In this document: positions 17,501-24,044 of the stretch, piece after piece | Layout of the letters: the number at the start of each line of letters is the position of its first letter | Position numbering within the stretch: position 1 is the stretch's first letter | NCBI GenBank assembly: GCA_964369955.1 | Contig: CAYJFQ010000012.1 | Coordinates: 1-33,069 of the forward strand | Source of the DNA: CAYJFQ01 sp964369955 | GTDB taxonomy: Bacteria > Bacillota_I > Bacilli_A > Erysipelotrichales > Erysipelotrichaceae | Direction of reading: 5' to 3' | DNA: 33,069 nt | Program-made: the position numbers and the translations under genes | The notes under the pieces: model-generated | The model's input: only the letters and a program-made list of their open reading frames with translations | The model's database searches: none | Told to the model about the DNA's origin: nothing

Positions 17501-18720
17501 CCTTGATTACAATCGATGCTTGCCTCAAAAGTATCTGCAGCACTAAATAAAGGGTTGTAAGGCCAAGCGGTCATTCCAACACCTTTAGCATAAACATCTT
17601 TTAATACTTCTCTTTCAACTTTACCAATTTCAGTTCCTTCTTTATATAAGAGTTCGCCGTTATTATTATATAAATCACAAGCTAAAGTATTGCCCTCTAA
17701 ACGAGTTGCAAGATTTAGTTTTTTGCCAACTTTATAGCGTCCAGCACTAGTCAAGTCATAACGGCGAGAATCAAAGAACTTCGCATTAATTAAGTTAACA
17801 GCACCATCTAATGTAGGGATTTCATCAGCTCTTTGGTTTTCATAAACCGCCAACAAAGCCTCATTAGTAGTTTTAATCTTATCAGTATTTAATGTATTAA
17901 TGATTTCTTGGTAATTACCAAAGAAAGAAGTGTACATCAACATATATAAATTTAAAAATTCTCTTTCAGCCCCTTCAACCATACTGTCTAAATAAACAGG
18001 TTGGCCTAAAGCCTTTAAGAAACTCTTAAATCCTTCCACATCAAAAGCATCTTCTGTTTTTTCTGCATTTAATGACATACCTAATGCTTTAAACAGAACA
18101 GTAGATAACACTTTTCTTTTTCTATCAATACTCATATTCACAACTCTACCCAAAGCTACTTTCTTTGAGTCAGTCATGTATTCTAACCAAGTACCACGAC
18201 TTGGAATAATTTCAGACATATAAATTTCACGTCTTGTCTTATCTTCAGTGCCAATCTTATAGTACGCTCCAGGAGATCTTACAATTTGTGAAACAATAAC
18301 TCTCTCTGCACCATTTATAATAAATGTTCCAGTGTTTGTCATTAAAGGGAAATCACCTAAAAACACCTCTTCTTCTTTAGTGATTAGCTCACCAGTATTA
18401 CTATCTTGAACCAAAAGTTCCATTTTCGCACGAAGCGGAGCTGAATAATTAGTCTCACGATACTTACACTCTTCAGCAGTGTATTTAGGTTGGGCAAACT
18501 CATATCCTTTAAAATTTAAAGAAATTGTTTTACCATAATTTTCAATTGGATAAATTTCGTCAAAAACCTCTTTCATTCCAACGCTTTTAAACCATTCATA
18601 AGAATTAGTTTGAACTTCTACCAAGTTTGGTAAGTCCAATTTACCACTAACTTTTGAATAGTCACGACGAACTGTTTTACTACTGATTTTCATTTCAGTG
18701 TACGAATTTTTATTTTCCAT
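14593..18720 (-). CDS. rpoB: RNA polymerase beta subunit
   Basis: The beta subunit forms one side of the active centre. ATG at 18720 is preferred (1375 residues) over the in-frame ATG at 18729, because AAAGG sits directly against the 18729 ATG but about 8 bases before 18720. The rifampicin pocket is clear (SQLSQFMDQTNPLSELTNKRRISALGPGG), with Asn where E. coli has His526. The protein is about 180 residues longer than B. subtilis RpoB; the extra sequence lies in the beta lobe, between GRYKVGKKL and the DDIDQLGNRR block, and looks like repeated modules (see findings). Conserved C-terminal blocks (GDKMAGRHGNKGVIS, GGKAQNGGQRFGEMEVWALEAYGA) are intact, followed by an acidic tail. It has its own promoter and an 8-base gap to rpoC. 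Confidence 0.97.
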   Translation of the reverse strand: MENKNSYTEMKISSKTVRRDYSKVSGKLDLPNLVEVQTNSYEWFKSVGMKEVFDEIYPIENYGKTISLNFKGYEFAQPKYTAEECKYRETNYSAPLRAKMELLVQDSNTGELITKEEEVFLGDFPLMTNTGTFIINGAERVIVSQIVRSPGAYYKIGTEDKTRREIYMSEIIPSRGTWLEYMTDSKKVALGRVVNMSIDRKRKVLSTVLFKALGMSLNAEKTEDAFDVEGFKSFLKALGQPVYLDSMVEGAEREFLNLYMLMYTSFFGNYQEIINTLNTDKIKTTNEALLAVYENQRADEIPTLDGAVNLINAKFFDSRRYDLTSAGRYKVGKKLNLATRLEGNTLACDLYNNNGELLYKEGTEIGKVEREVLKDVYAKGVGMTAWPYNPLFSAADTFEASIDCNQGLIGRLLASDLDTAYGMLYKGSVITAKELEIIKKEFSVVPIYGSVASRKVTLTKENFRSVLNYGHRLFTLGRLVNAAGDDVVYDDENLLVGFINGVANTKLSVEKEEYISTLLQQQELTLYLVGAAVSEVEVYPEGNVDHKVKLVGPDLLTLKKTVLTSDIYAGYSYLLNMIDDLGEEDDIDQLGNRRIRSVGELIQNQFRIGLSRMERTVKERMSITEIASLSPKSLSNIRPLTASIKEFFSNSQLSQFMDQTNPLSELTNKRRISALGPGGLTRERAGFEVRDVHNSHYGRICPIETPEGPNIGLISNLTTYAKVNEYGFIQTPYRIVGEDYSVTDEVVYLSADEEKDYVIAQANEVIDGKLVNQEVVARDKWETVFVDRSQVQLADISPKQIVSVATACIPFLENDDASRALMGANMQRQAIPLLRTAAPYVGTGIEHRIAKDSGSGITAFKDGVVSYVDSTKIIVDEADGSHTYNLSKFTRSNQGTCVNQNAIVSVGEKVGAGDILADGPAMENGELALGQNVTIAFMTWYGYNYEDAIIMSERLVKDDVYTSIHIEEYDIEVRSTKLGQEELTRDIPNVSEVSTRFLDENGIVMVGAEVKEGDILVGKVTPKGQSEMPPEDKLLNAIFGEKSREVRDNSLKVPHGGAGIVQGVRSFKRKEGYDLPPNVEEIVKVYIVQKRKISEGDKMAGRHGNKGVISKILPVEDMPYMPDGTPVDIMLNPFGVPSRMNIGQVLEIHLGLAAKKLGLKYATPVFDGINNDELKKIMEEAQSSEDGKTLLYDGRTGEPFDERVSVGVMYMIKLAHMVDDKLHARAIGPYSLVTQQPLGGKAQNGGQRFGEMEVWALEAYGAAHTLQEILTIKSDDINGRTKTYESIIKGRHVPEAGIPESFRVLKHELQALAIDVKMLDENHEEINMTKQELDKEPVKSESEFVGEIDFAEEYVADEKEINDGFTDFDQIESLD

Positions 18721-18790
18721 CAATGCCATCCTTTCCAGTATACTTCATAAAACAAAAAAACATTACAAAAGACTACTTGTGCAATTTATT

Positions 18791-18819
18791 ATATTATCAT
18801 CAATGATTCAATTGGTCAA
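18791..18819 (-). promoter_or_regulatory. promoter of rpoBC
   Basis: Minus-strand TTGACC (18819-18814), a 17-base spacer and TAATAT (18796-18791) lie in the gap between the RsmC-like gene and rpoB. They give a leader of about 60 bases. Confidence 0.65.
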
Positions 18820-18822
18820 TGA

Positions 18823-19416
18823 CTATTTTTTGATTGCTTTAAGGATATAGTAGCCCTTATTCTTTTTGACAATCTCACCGTTGCTAAAGGTGGTTTGCAA
18901 TTGCTTTAATGCTGACATAGCTCCATGACTTTTACGAATAACCACAATTAGTTGACCATCGACCATTAAGTGATCAAAAGCTTCAACCAATATTCGTGTC
19001 ACTACTGCTTTGCCTGCGCGAATTGGAGGATTGCTTATAATTAAATCATAGTTATCTTTTATCTCTTGGTAACCATCACTTAACTTTACTTCTACATTTA
19101 CTTGATTTGTTACAGCATTTAACTTACTAAGTTCTATTGCTCTTAGATTAACATCTACCATTGTTATTTGCAAATCAGAAACTAATTTACCTAAAGTAAC
19201 TCCTAATAATCCATAACCACAGCCAACATCAAGCAGTTTTCCTTTTAAATCTAATTTTACTAGATAATCTAATAAAGTTTTACTTCCTTCATCAATTTTA
19301 TCTTTACTAAAAACTCCTAAATCACTTTGAAATTTTAAGCATAAACCCTGGTAATCAAATCTAATTTTTATTTCTTGATGAGCTAGATTCTCATCGTTTT
19401 TATAGTAATGACTCAT
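18823..19416 (-). CDS. RsmC/YbxB-type 16S rRNA (guanine-N2) methyltransferase-like protein
   Basis: This 197-residue class I SAM-dependent methyltransferase has motif I LLDVGCGYGLLG (61-72), motif II VDVN (87-90) and the catalytic motif SNPPIRAGK (128-136), the NPP-x-R-x-G-K form typical of RsmC and its short Gram-positive relative YbxB. YbxB occupies the same place between rplL and rpoB in Bacillus. RsmC methylates G1207 of 16S rRNA in E. coli; whether this short form does the same is not shown here. The start (MSHYY) matches the family, but there is no recognisable Shine-Dalgarno sequence and a terminator hairpin ends only a few bases before the ATG, so expression is probably low and by read-through. 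Confidence 0.85.
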   Translation of the reverse strand: MSHYYKNDENLAHQEIKIRFDYQGLCLKFQSDLGVFSKDKIDEGSKTLLDYLVKLDLKGKLLDVGCGYGLLGVTLGKLVSDLQITMVDVNLRAIELSKLNAVTNQVNVEVKLSDGYQEIKDNYDLIISNPPIRAGKAVVTRILVEAFDHLMVDGQLIVVIRKSHGAMSALKQLQTTFSNGEIVKKNKGYYILKAIKK

Positions 19417-19420
19417 ATAG

Positions 19421-19448
19421 ACTAAAAGCCGGAAGTCATTCCGGCTTT
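19421..19448 (-). terminator. terminator after rplL, abutting the next gene
   Basis: A 10-bp perfect GC-containing stem (19425-19434 with 19439-19448) with a GTCA loop is followed by TTTT on the minus strand. It lies between rplL and the RsmC-like gene and probably acts as a partial terminator. Confidence 0.8.
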
Positions 19449-19466
19449 ATTTTATCTACTTTTTAA

Positions 19467-19835
19467 TTAGTTAATTTCAACAACAGCGCCAGCATCCATT
19501 AATTTTTTCTTAATTTCTTCTGCTTCTTCTGGTTTGATGTTTTCTTTGATTGGGCTTGGTGCTTTATCAACTAAACCTTTAGCTTCAACTAAACCTAATC
19601 CAGTGATTTCTCTAACGATTTTGATAACTCCAACTTTACTTGCTCCAGCTTCTTTTAAGATTACGCTTACTTCAGTTGCAGCAGCAGGACCAGCTTCTTC
19701 AGTAGCAGCAGCAGCTACAGGTGCAGCAGCAGTTACTCCAAATTCTTCTTCGATTGCTTTTACTAAGTCATTTAATTCTAAGATAGTCATATCTTTCAAT
19801 GCATCAATTACATCTTTTGCAGCTAATTTTGCCAT
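19467..19835 (-). CDS. rplL: 50S ribosomal protein L7/L12
   Basis: L7/L12 forms the mobile stalk that recruits translation factors. It has 122 residues: an N-terminal dimerisation domain (MAKLAAKDVIDALKDMTILELNDLVKAIEEEFGV), an Ala-rich hinge (about 34-53) and the C-terminal factor-binding domain with KVGVIKIVREITGLGLVEAKGLVDKAP. AAAGGAGA precedes the ATG. It lies 27 bases after rplJ in the usual pair, with a terminator just downstream. Confidence 0.97.
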   Translation of the reverse strand: MAKLAAKDVIDALKDMTILELNDLVKAIEEEFGVTAAAPVAAAATEEAGPAAATEVSVILKEAGASKVGVIKIVREITGLGLVEAKGLVDKAPSPIKENIKPEEAEEIKKKLMDAGAVVEIN

Positions 19836-19862
19836 TTTAATATTCTCCTTTGTTATTTGTTA

Positions 19863-20357
19863 TTATTCAGCTTTTTGTTCAGCAATGCTTTTTACAGCAT
19901 ATGCGAAGTTACGGATTGGTGATTGGAAACATCCTAAGATCATCGCAATCATACCATCACGGTTAGGTAATTTAGAAATTTCATTGATTTTATCAGCATC
20001 TACTACTTTACCTTCGATAATTCCTGCTTTAAGAACAAGTTTATCATTTTTCTTAGCAAATTTTGCTAAAACTCTACTCGGTGCCACCGCATCATTAGTT
20101 GAGAAAGCTAGAGCGTTAGGACCTGTTAGACTTTCATCTAATCCTTTGATTCCTGCTTTTTCAACAGCTCTTTGAGAAATTGAGTTTTTGTAAATTTTGA
20201 ACTCTACATTTTCTTCACGTAAGTTTCTACGTAATTCCATTGTTTGAGCAACTGTTAATCCACGATATTCAACAACAACTGTTGATTCCGAACTAGTTAG
20301 CTTTTCACTTAACTCATTTACTTGAGCTTCTTTAGCGGCTATAACATTCTTATTCAT
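19863..20357 (-). CDS. rplJ: 50S ribosomal protein L10
   Basis: L10 anchors L7/L12 dimers to the ribosome. It has 164 residues: the N-terminal rRNA-binding part contains VVEYRGLTVAQTMELRRNLREENVEFKIYKNSISQRA, and the C-terminal helix that binds L12 is present. GAAGGAGG precedes the ATG. It is preceded by a classical L10 leader with an attenuator, so its synthesis should be autoregulated by L10-L12 binding. Confidence 0.96.
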   Translation of the reverse strand: MNKNVIAAKEAQVNELSEKLTSSESTVVVEYRGLTVAQTMELRRNLREENVEFKIYKNSISQRAVEKAGIKGLDESLTGPNALAFSTNDAVAPSRVLAKFAKKNDKLVLKAGIIEGKVVDADKINEISKLPNRDGMIAMILGCFQSPIRNFAYAVKSIAEQKAE

Positions 20358-20379
20358 ATTAGCCTCCTTCTATATATAA

Positions 20380-20499
20380 GCCAATATACCTAAATAAAAT
20401 CCCGCTATCTAGACAGCGGGACGAAAAATTTTTAAGTTTTTCTACCTCGGTAACTTATTAAGCTTACGCCGTTACTGTCTATGGTATATTGATACTTTA
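20380..20499 (-). ncRNA. L10 leader with transcription attenuator
   Basis: The transcript between the promoter and rplJ contains the typical L10-leader landmarks of Firmicutes: CCATAGACAG (about 20483-20474) and CCGAGGTAGA (about 20450-20440). A strong hairpin (20400-20421, CCCGCT with AGCGGG) ends in TTTTATTT. The 7-base TAGACAG (minus strand, 20481-20475) is exactly complementary to CTGTCTA inside the terminator hairpin (20416-20410), giving an antiterminator. L10/L12 binding to the upstream part would favour termination, as known for this family. Confidence 0.85.
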
Positions 20500-20502
20500 C
20501 TA

Positions 20503-20530
20503 ATTATAAATAATAAAATTAATTTGTCAA
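20503..20530 (-). promoter_or_regulatory. consensus promoter of rplJL, overlapping the rplA end
   Basis: A perfect TTGACA (20530-20525), a 16-base spacer and a perfect TATAAT (20508-20503) lie on the minus strand. The -35 box is also the last Leu-Thr codons of rplA. Confidence 0.85.
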
Positions 20531-21202
20531 CACTTTGATTCCAGGACCCATAGTACTAGAAACAACGCAATTTTTAATATAACCACCCTTAACTGCAGAT
20601 GGACGAGCTTTTAAGATTACATCATATAAAGCTTGGAAATTTTCAATGATTTGTTCATTAGTGAAAGATTTCTTTCCGATTAAACAACCAATATTCCCTT
20701 CTTTATCAACACGGTATTCAATTTTACCTTTTTTAATGTCACTGATAGCAGTTTTTAAATCCATTGTAACTGTTCCAGTTTTAGGATTAGGCATTAAACC
20801 TTTAGGACCTAATACTCTTCCTAATTTACCTAATTCTCCCATCATATCAGGAGTCGCAACGATGACATCGAAATCGAACCATCCGCCTTTGATTTTTTCT
20901 AATACTTCTGCATTACCAACGATATCAGCACCAGCTTCAGTAGCTTCTTTTTCTTTAGCACCTTGAGTTACTACTAAGACTTTTTGAGACTTACCAGTCC
21001 CATTAGGTAATACCATAGCACCTCTGATTTGTTGATCAGCATGTCTCGGGTCAACATTTAAGTTAAATGAAAGTTCGATAGACTCATCGAAGTTCGCAAA
21101 ACTTACATCTTTTAATAATTTGATCGCATCAGCGATTTCATACTGCTTATTAGTATCTACTTTACCTAACGCAGCAGCGTATTTTTTTCCAACTTTAGCC
21201 AT
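20519..21202 (-). CDS. rplA: 50S ribosomal protein L1
   Basis: L1 forms the stalk near the E site and is the usual autoregulator of the L11-L1 operon. It has 227 residues, standard length, with MAKVGKKYAAALGKVD, FDFDVIVATPDMMGELGKLGRVLGPKGLMPNPKTGTV and the C-terminal KGGYIKNCVVSSTMGPGIKV. It begins 3 bases after rplK. Its last codons double as the -35 box of the rplJ promoter. Confidence 0.97.
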   Translation of the reverse strand: MAKVGKKYAAALGKVDTNKQYEIADAIKLLKDVSFANFDESIELSFNLNVDPRHADQQIRGAMVLPNGTGKSQKVLVVTQGAKEKEATEAGADIVGNAEVLEKIKGGWFDFDVIVATPDMMGELGKLGRVLGPKGLMPNPKTGTVTMDLKTAISDIKKGKIEYRVDKEGNIGCLIGKKSFTNEQIIENFQALYDVILKARPSAVKGGYIKNCVVSSTMGPGIKVLTN

Positions 21203-21205
21203 GTC

Positions 21206-21622
21206 TTATAACCCCTCTACTTCAATACCCATATTACGAGCAGTACCAGCAATAATTTTAATTGCCGCTTCAATGTCGTTAGCGTTTAAATCAACCATTT
21301 TATATTCCGCAATTTTTTGAACATCTTCTTTAGTGATTTTACCAACTTTAGTAGTTTTAGAGCTTCCTGAACCCTTAGTAATACCAGCAGCCTTTAATAA
21401 CATTGCTGCAGCAGGAGTTGTTTTTAAGACAAAGTCAAAACTTTTATCTTCATAAGCTGTAATGATTACAGGTACGATATCAGTACCACGATCTTTAGTA
21501 GCATCATTGAATGCCGAACAGAACTGAGGCATATTAATACCAGCAGATGCTAATGCTGGACCAGGTTTAGCAGAACCAGCCTGGAATTGAAGTTTACATA
21601 TTCTTGCAACTCTTTTACTCAC
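21206..21622 (-). CDS. rplK: 50S ribosomal protein L11
   Basis: L11 is the GTPase-centre protein of the large subunit. It has 138 residues, with LQFQAGSAKPGPALASAGINMPQFCSAFND and the C-terminal RNA-binding part ending AGTARNMGIEVEGL. The start codon is GTG (21622), supported by AAAGGAGG about 7 bases upstream. It is the first gene of the rplK-rplA unit, with its own consensus promoter and structured leader. Confidence 0.97.
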   Translation of the reverse strand: MSKRVARICKLQFQAGSAKPGPALASAGINMPQFCSAFNDATKDRGTDIVPVIITAYEDKSFDFVLKTTPAAAMLLKAAGITKGSGSSKTTKVGKITKEDVQKIAEYKMVDLNANDIEAAIKIIAGTARNMGIEVEGL

Positions 21623-21644
21623 AATTTTTCCTCCTTTGTGATAT

Positions 21645-21675
21645 GTGGTCTATGGACTAGTTGCAGTCCTTCCAC
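21645..21675 (-). promoter_or_regulatory. leader hairpin of rplKA, candidate L1 autoregulatory site
   Basis: On the minus strand an outer GTGG/CCAC pairing (21675-21672 with 21648-21645) encloses an inner GGACT/AGTCC stem (21669-21665 with 21658-21654), separated by an asymmetric internal loop, just ahead of the SD of rplK. Leaders of L11-L1 operons commonly imitate the L1 site of 23S rRNA; the identification as that site is inference. Confidence 0.55.
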
Positions 21676-21686
21676 AATGCTTTAGT

Positions 21687-21715
21687 ATTATACTTTAAAG
21701 CCTAGGTAATGTCAA
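21687..21715 (-). promoter_or_regulatory. consensus promoter of rplKA
   Basis: A perfect TTGACA (21715-21710), a 17-base spacer and a perfect TATAAT (21692-21687) lie on the minus strand. Confidence 0.92.
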
Positions 21716-21725
21716 ATGACTTAAA

Positions 21726-21753
21726 CAAAAAAATAGGATGCTTAGCATCCTAT
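21726..21753 (-). terminator. terminator after nusG
   Basis: The stem ATAGGATG/CATCCTAT (21733-21753) is followed by seven T on the minus strand. The nusG stop codon (21750-21752) lies inside it. It ends the long T-box operon immediately before the rplK promoter. Confidence 0.9.
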
Positions 21754-22331
21754 AATTTCACAATATCATTATAACTAATTTCGGTTGGAGTTTCTCTTCC
21801 AAACAATACTGTTAAGACAATTGCACTTTGTGATTCATCACTCATACTCTCAACAATTCCATCAAGACCAGTGAAAGGTCCATTCTCAACTTTAACACGA
21901 TCACCAACTGCAAAGTCAACAACAATGCGTTTATCACTTAGACCCATTCTTCTTAAGATAGTCTCAATTTCTTTCTCTGAAACTGGGAATGGTTTAGCGC
22001 CACCGCCACTAGATCCGATAAATCCAGTAACTCCTGGTGTATTACGTACAATATACCAAGCTTCATCTGTCATAATCATTTCTACAAACAAATACCCTGG
22101 ATATAAGTTTTTTGTCTTTTCAATTTTTTTACCATTTTTAAATTCTAGTTCAACTTCTTCGGCTACTAAAATTCTAAATAAGTAATTCTCAAGACCCATT
22201 GTCTCAACACGTCTTAAAAGATTTTCTTTAACCCTATTCTCATGTCCTGCGTAAGCATTAACTACATACCATTCTTTTCTTGGGCCGTCAGTAGTTACTT
22301 CTTCAATGTCAGTCTTGAACATATCATCCAT
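21750..22331 (-). CDS. nusG: transcription elongation/antitermination factor NusG
   Basis: NusG binds the clamp of RNA polymerase and modulates pausing and termination. It has 193 residues: the NGN domain (EWYVVNAYAGHENRVKENLLRR, YPGYLFVEM, WYIVRNTPGVTGFIG) and a C-terminal KOW domain (VGDRVKVENGPFTGLDGIVESM). The family usually has 175-185 residues; the first 18 here are an acidic extension. It follows secE after 2 bases, the classical pair, and is the last gene of the operon. Confidence 0.96.
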   Translation of the reverse strand: MDDMFKTDIEEVTTDGPRKEWYVVNAYAGHENRVKENLLRRVETMGLENYLFRILVAEEVELEFKNGKKIEKTKNLYPGYLFVEMIMTDEAWYIVRNTPGVTGFIGSSGGGAKPFPVSEKEIETILRRMGLSDKRIVVDFAVGDRVKVENGPFTGLDGIVESMSDESQSAIVLTVLFGRETPTEISYNDIVKL

Positions 22332-22333
22332 TA

Positions 22334-22516
22334 CTAAGCACCTGCACCAATCATGCGTAGAAATAACGCTGTAATTAAATCAAACATTACAAAGAACGCA
22401 CCAAAGAAACATGCAAAGATAAGTACTGTTGAAAAACTCTCAAGCATATCTTCTTTCTTTGGCCATCTAATTCTTTTCGCTTCTTCTGCTATACCACTTA
22501 AACTAAACCACTTCAT
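22334..22516 (-). CDS. secE: preprotein translocase subunit SecE
   Basis: SecE is the small essential clamp subunit of the SecYEG channel. It has 60 residues, the short single-span form of Gram-positive bacteria: an amphipathic cytoplasmic helix with the conserved KRIRWPKKEDM (14-24), then one membrane segment at about 29-54. The SD overlaps the stop codon of rpmG. It lies between rpmG (8-base gap) and nusG (2-base gap). Confidence 0.93.
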   Translation of the reverse strand: MKWFSLSGIAEEAKRIRWPKKEDMLESFSTVLIFACFFGAFFVMFDLITALFLRMIGAGA

Positions 22517-22524
22517 ATTCTCAC

Positions 22525-22674
22525 CTACTTCGTTTCTTTATGCACTGTGTGTGCGTTACATCTTTTACAGAACTTCTTAACTTCTAAGCGTTCTTTACTG
22601 TTGCTTTTATTCTTAGTTGTTGTGTAGTTACGTGATAAACATTGACTACATGTAAGAATAACTTTATCACCCAT
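22525..22674 (-). CDS. rpmG: 50S ribosomal protein L33
   Basis: This 49-codon gene encodes L33. The translation begins MGDKVILTCSQCLSRNYTTT and contains ERLEVKKFCKRCNAHTVHKETK. The two CxxC pairs (CSQC and CKRC) make it the zinc-binding form. It occupies the same place as rpmGB in B. subtilis, between sigH and secE. GGATGTGGTGAT precedes the ATG. The coding sequence is complete and ends in TAG. Confidence 0.95.
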   Translation of the reverse strand: MGDKVILTCSQCLSRNYTTTKNKSNSKERLEVKKFCKRCNAHTVHKETK

Positions 22675-22693
22675 TATCACCACATCCTTTTTT

Positions 22694-23314
22694 TTACTTT
22701 ATAACTCTATCATATTCGCCTATATGTGTCAAAAGTTTCCTTTTTAGTTTCTGCAAACAATTATCAACCTTTTTCTTTGGACACCCCAAAATATTAGCTA
22801 TTTCTTGATATGAATAACCATCTAACTTTAATTTGAAGATATTTTGTTCCAGCGGACTCTCATTACTTAGAGTTTCATTCACTAGATTCTCTAATTGCTT
22901 ATAATTAAACATATAATCGCCACGAATTTGATAGTCTACCGACTCAATGCTTTCTCCTAAAGTGTATTCTCCAAACTCATCTATCGTCCAATCTAAAGAT
23001 ATTGAAATACCACCATATCCAGCTTTGCGGTAAAGATCTTGAACTAAAGTTCTAATCTTTCTTTCCAAACAAAGAACATAGAAAGTTGAAAATTTAGTAG
23101 CCTTTAAACTATTAAATGCATCAACACAATCATTTAAAACAATTAAACTAGTTTGATACAAATCATCATGAGCTGAGCGATAAACTCTCTTATCGTATAC
23201 TACTTTAGAGATTACACTTTCAGCCAACTTCAAATACTTAGTAATAAAACAGCCTAATGCTAATTCATCTTTTTGATGAATCATGTACAACAATTCATTA
23301 TCATTGAAACTCAT
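22694..23314 (-). CDS. sigH: sigma-H-type RNA polymerase sigma factor
   Basis: This alternative sigma factor has 206 residues from the preferred ATG at 23314. The in-frame ATG at 23323 is embedded in the SD (AAAGGATGG), whereas 23314 is 8 bases from it. Region 2 is visible in DDLYQTSLIVLNDCVDAFNSLKATKFSTFYVLCLERKIRTLVQD (about residues 50-95), and region 4 is a helix-turn-helix (LDGYSYQEIANILGCPKKKVDNCLQKLKRKL, about 165-195). Synteny (rlmB, sigma, rpmG, secE, nusG) equals that of B. subtilis sigH, which controls entry to sporulation and competence. Conservation is modest, so its regulon may differ. It is cotranscribed with rlmB. Confidence 0.85.
   Translation of the reverse strand: MSFNDNELLYMIHQKDELALGCFITKYLKLAESVISKVVYDKRVYRSAHDDLYQTSLIVLNDCVDAFNSLKATKFSTFYVLCLERKIRTLVQDLYRKAGYGGISISLDWTIDEFGEYTLGESIESVDYQIRGDYMFNYKQLENLVNETLSNESPLEQNIFKLKLDGYSYQEIANILGCPKKKVDNCLQKLKRKLLTHIGEYDRVIK
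22704..22732 (-). promoter_or_regulatory. possible internal promoter ahead of rpmG-secE-nusG
   Basis: On the minus strand a perfect TTGACA (22732-22727) inside the end of the sigma gene is followed after 17 bases by TAGAGT (22709-22704). The -10 is weak. It could uncouple secE and nusG from the T-box. Confidence 0.35.
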
Positions 23315-23330
23315 ACTTCCCATCCTTTGC

Positions 23331-24044
23331 TTATAACAAAGAACGATTATGTTGAATTTGATACATCACAAGAGCTGTAGCTACCGACGCATTCAATGAA
23401 GTAATACTACCCAACATTGGAATACTGACAAAGAAATCACAATTCTTTTTCACAAGTTGTGAAATCCCAAATCCTTCAGAGCCAATTACTAGACAAATGG
23501 GCATATCATACTTTGGTGCGAAATAACTATCACCACCCATATCACACCCTACAACCCAATAACCCTTCTCTTTCAATTCTTTAATTGAATTAACTAAATT
23601 AGTTACTATCGCCACCTTTACAGTGTCAATAGCTCCTGTTGAGACTTTCGCAACTGTTGAATTAAGTGAGACACTGCGATGTTTACCAATTATCACTCCC
23701 TCAGCCTTAACTGCATCACAAGTTCTTAAGATAGCTCCTAAATTATGAGGGTCAGTTAAACCATCTAACATGACAATTAAACCATTGTTTGAGTTACTTA
23801 TTATCTCTGATAACTGGTAACTCTTATATCCTTCAATCTCAGCTACCACTCCTTGATGGTTTTCAGTTTTTGCTAATTGTTCAAGTTTCTTCTTACCAAC
23901 AATTTGATAATTAATTTTATTAACTTTAACTAATTCTCTAAATTGTTGATTATAAAGATTTTCAGTTACATAGAGTTGGAGAATTGGTTTTTCATTTTTA
24001 ATCAACTGCAACACAACGTTCTTTCCATAAACATACTCTAACAT
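23331..24044 (-). CDS. rlmB: 23S rRNA 2'-O-methyltransferase, RlmB/TrmH (SPOUT) family
   Basis: This RNA 2'-O-ribose methyltransferase has 237 residues. An N-terminal L30e-like substrate-binding domain (about 1-75, YGKNVVLQLI) precedes the SPOUT knot: motif 1 LDGLTDPHNLGAILRTC, motif 2 LVIGSEGFGIS and motif 3 IPMLGSITSLNASVATALVMYQ. The family modifies G2251 of 23S rRNA in E. coli. Its start overlaps mrnC by 7 bases, a common arrangement in Bacillota. The B. subtilis neighbour yacP (rae1) is absent downstream. Confidence 0.9.
   Translation of the reverse strand: MLEYVYGKNVVLQLIKNEKPILQLYVTENLYNQQFRELVKVNKINYQIVGKKKLEQLAKTENHQGVVAEIEGYKSYQLSEIISNSNNGLIVMLDGLTDPHNLGAILRTCDAVKAEGVIIGKHRSVSLNSTVAKVSTGAIDTVKVAIVTNLVNSIKELKEKGYWVVGCDMGGDSYFAPKYDMPICLVIGSEGFGISQLVKKNCDFFVSIPMLGSITSLNASVATALVMYQIQHNRSLL

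Noticed and set aside
19534..20175. Long plus-strand open frame opposite rplL and rplJ
   Set aside because: It lies antisense to two certain ribosomal protein genes across their boundary, has no SD and its composition mirrors the Ala-rich rplL hinge.
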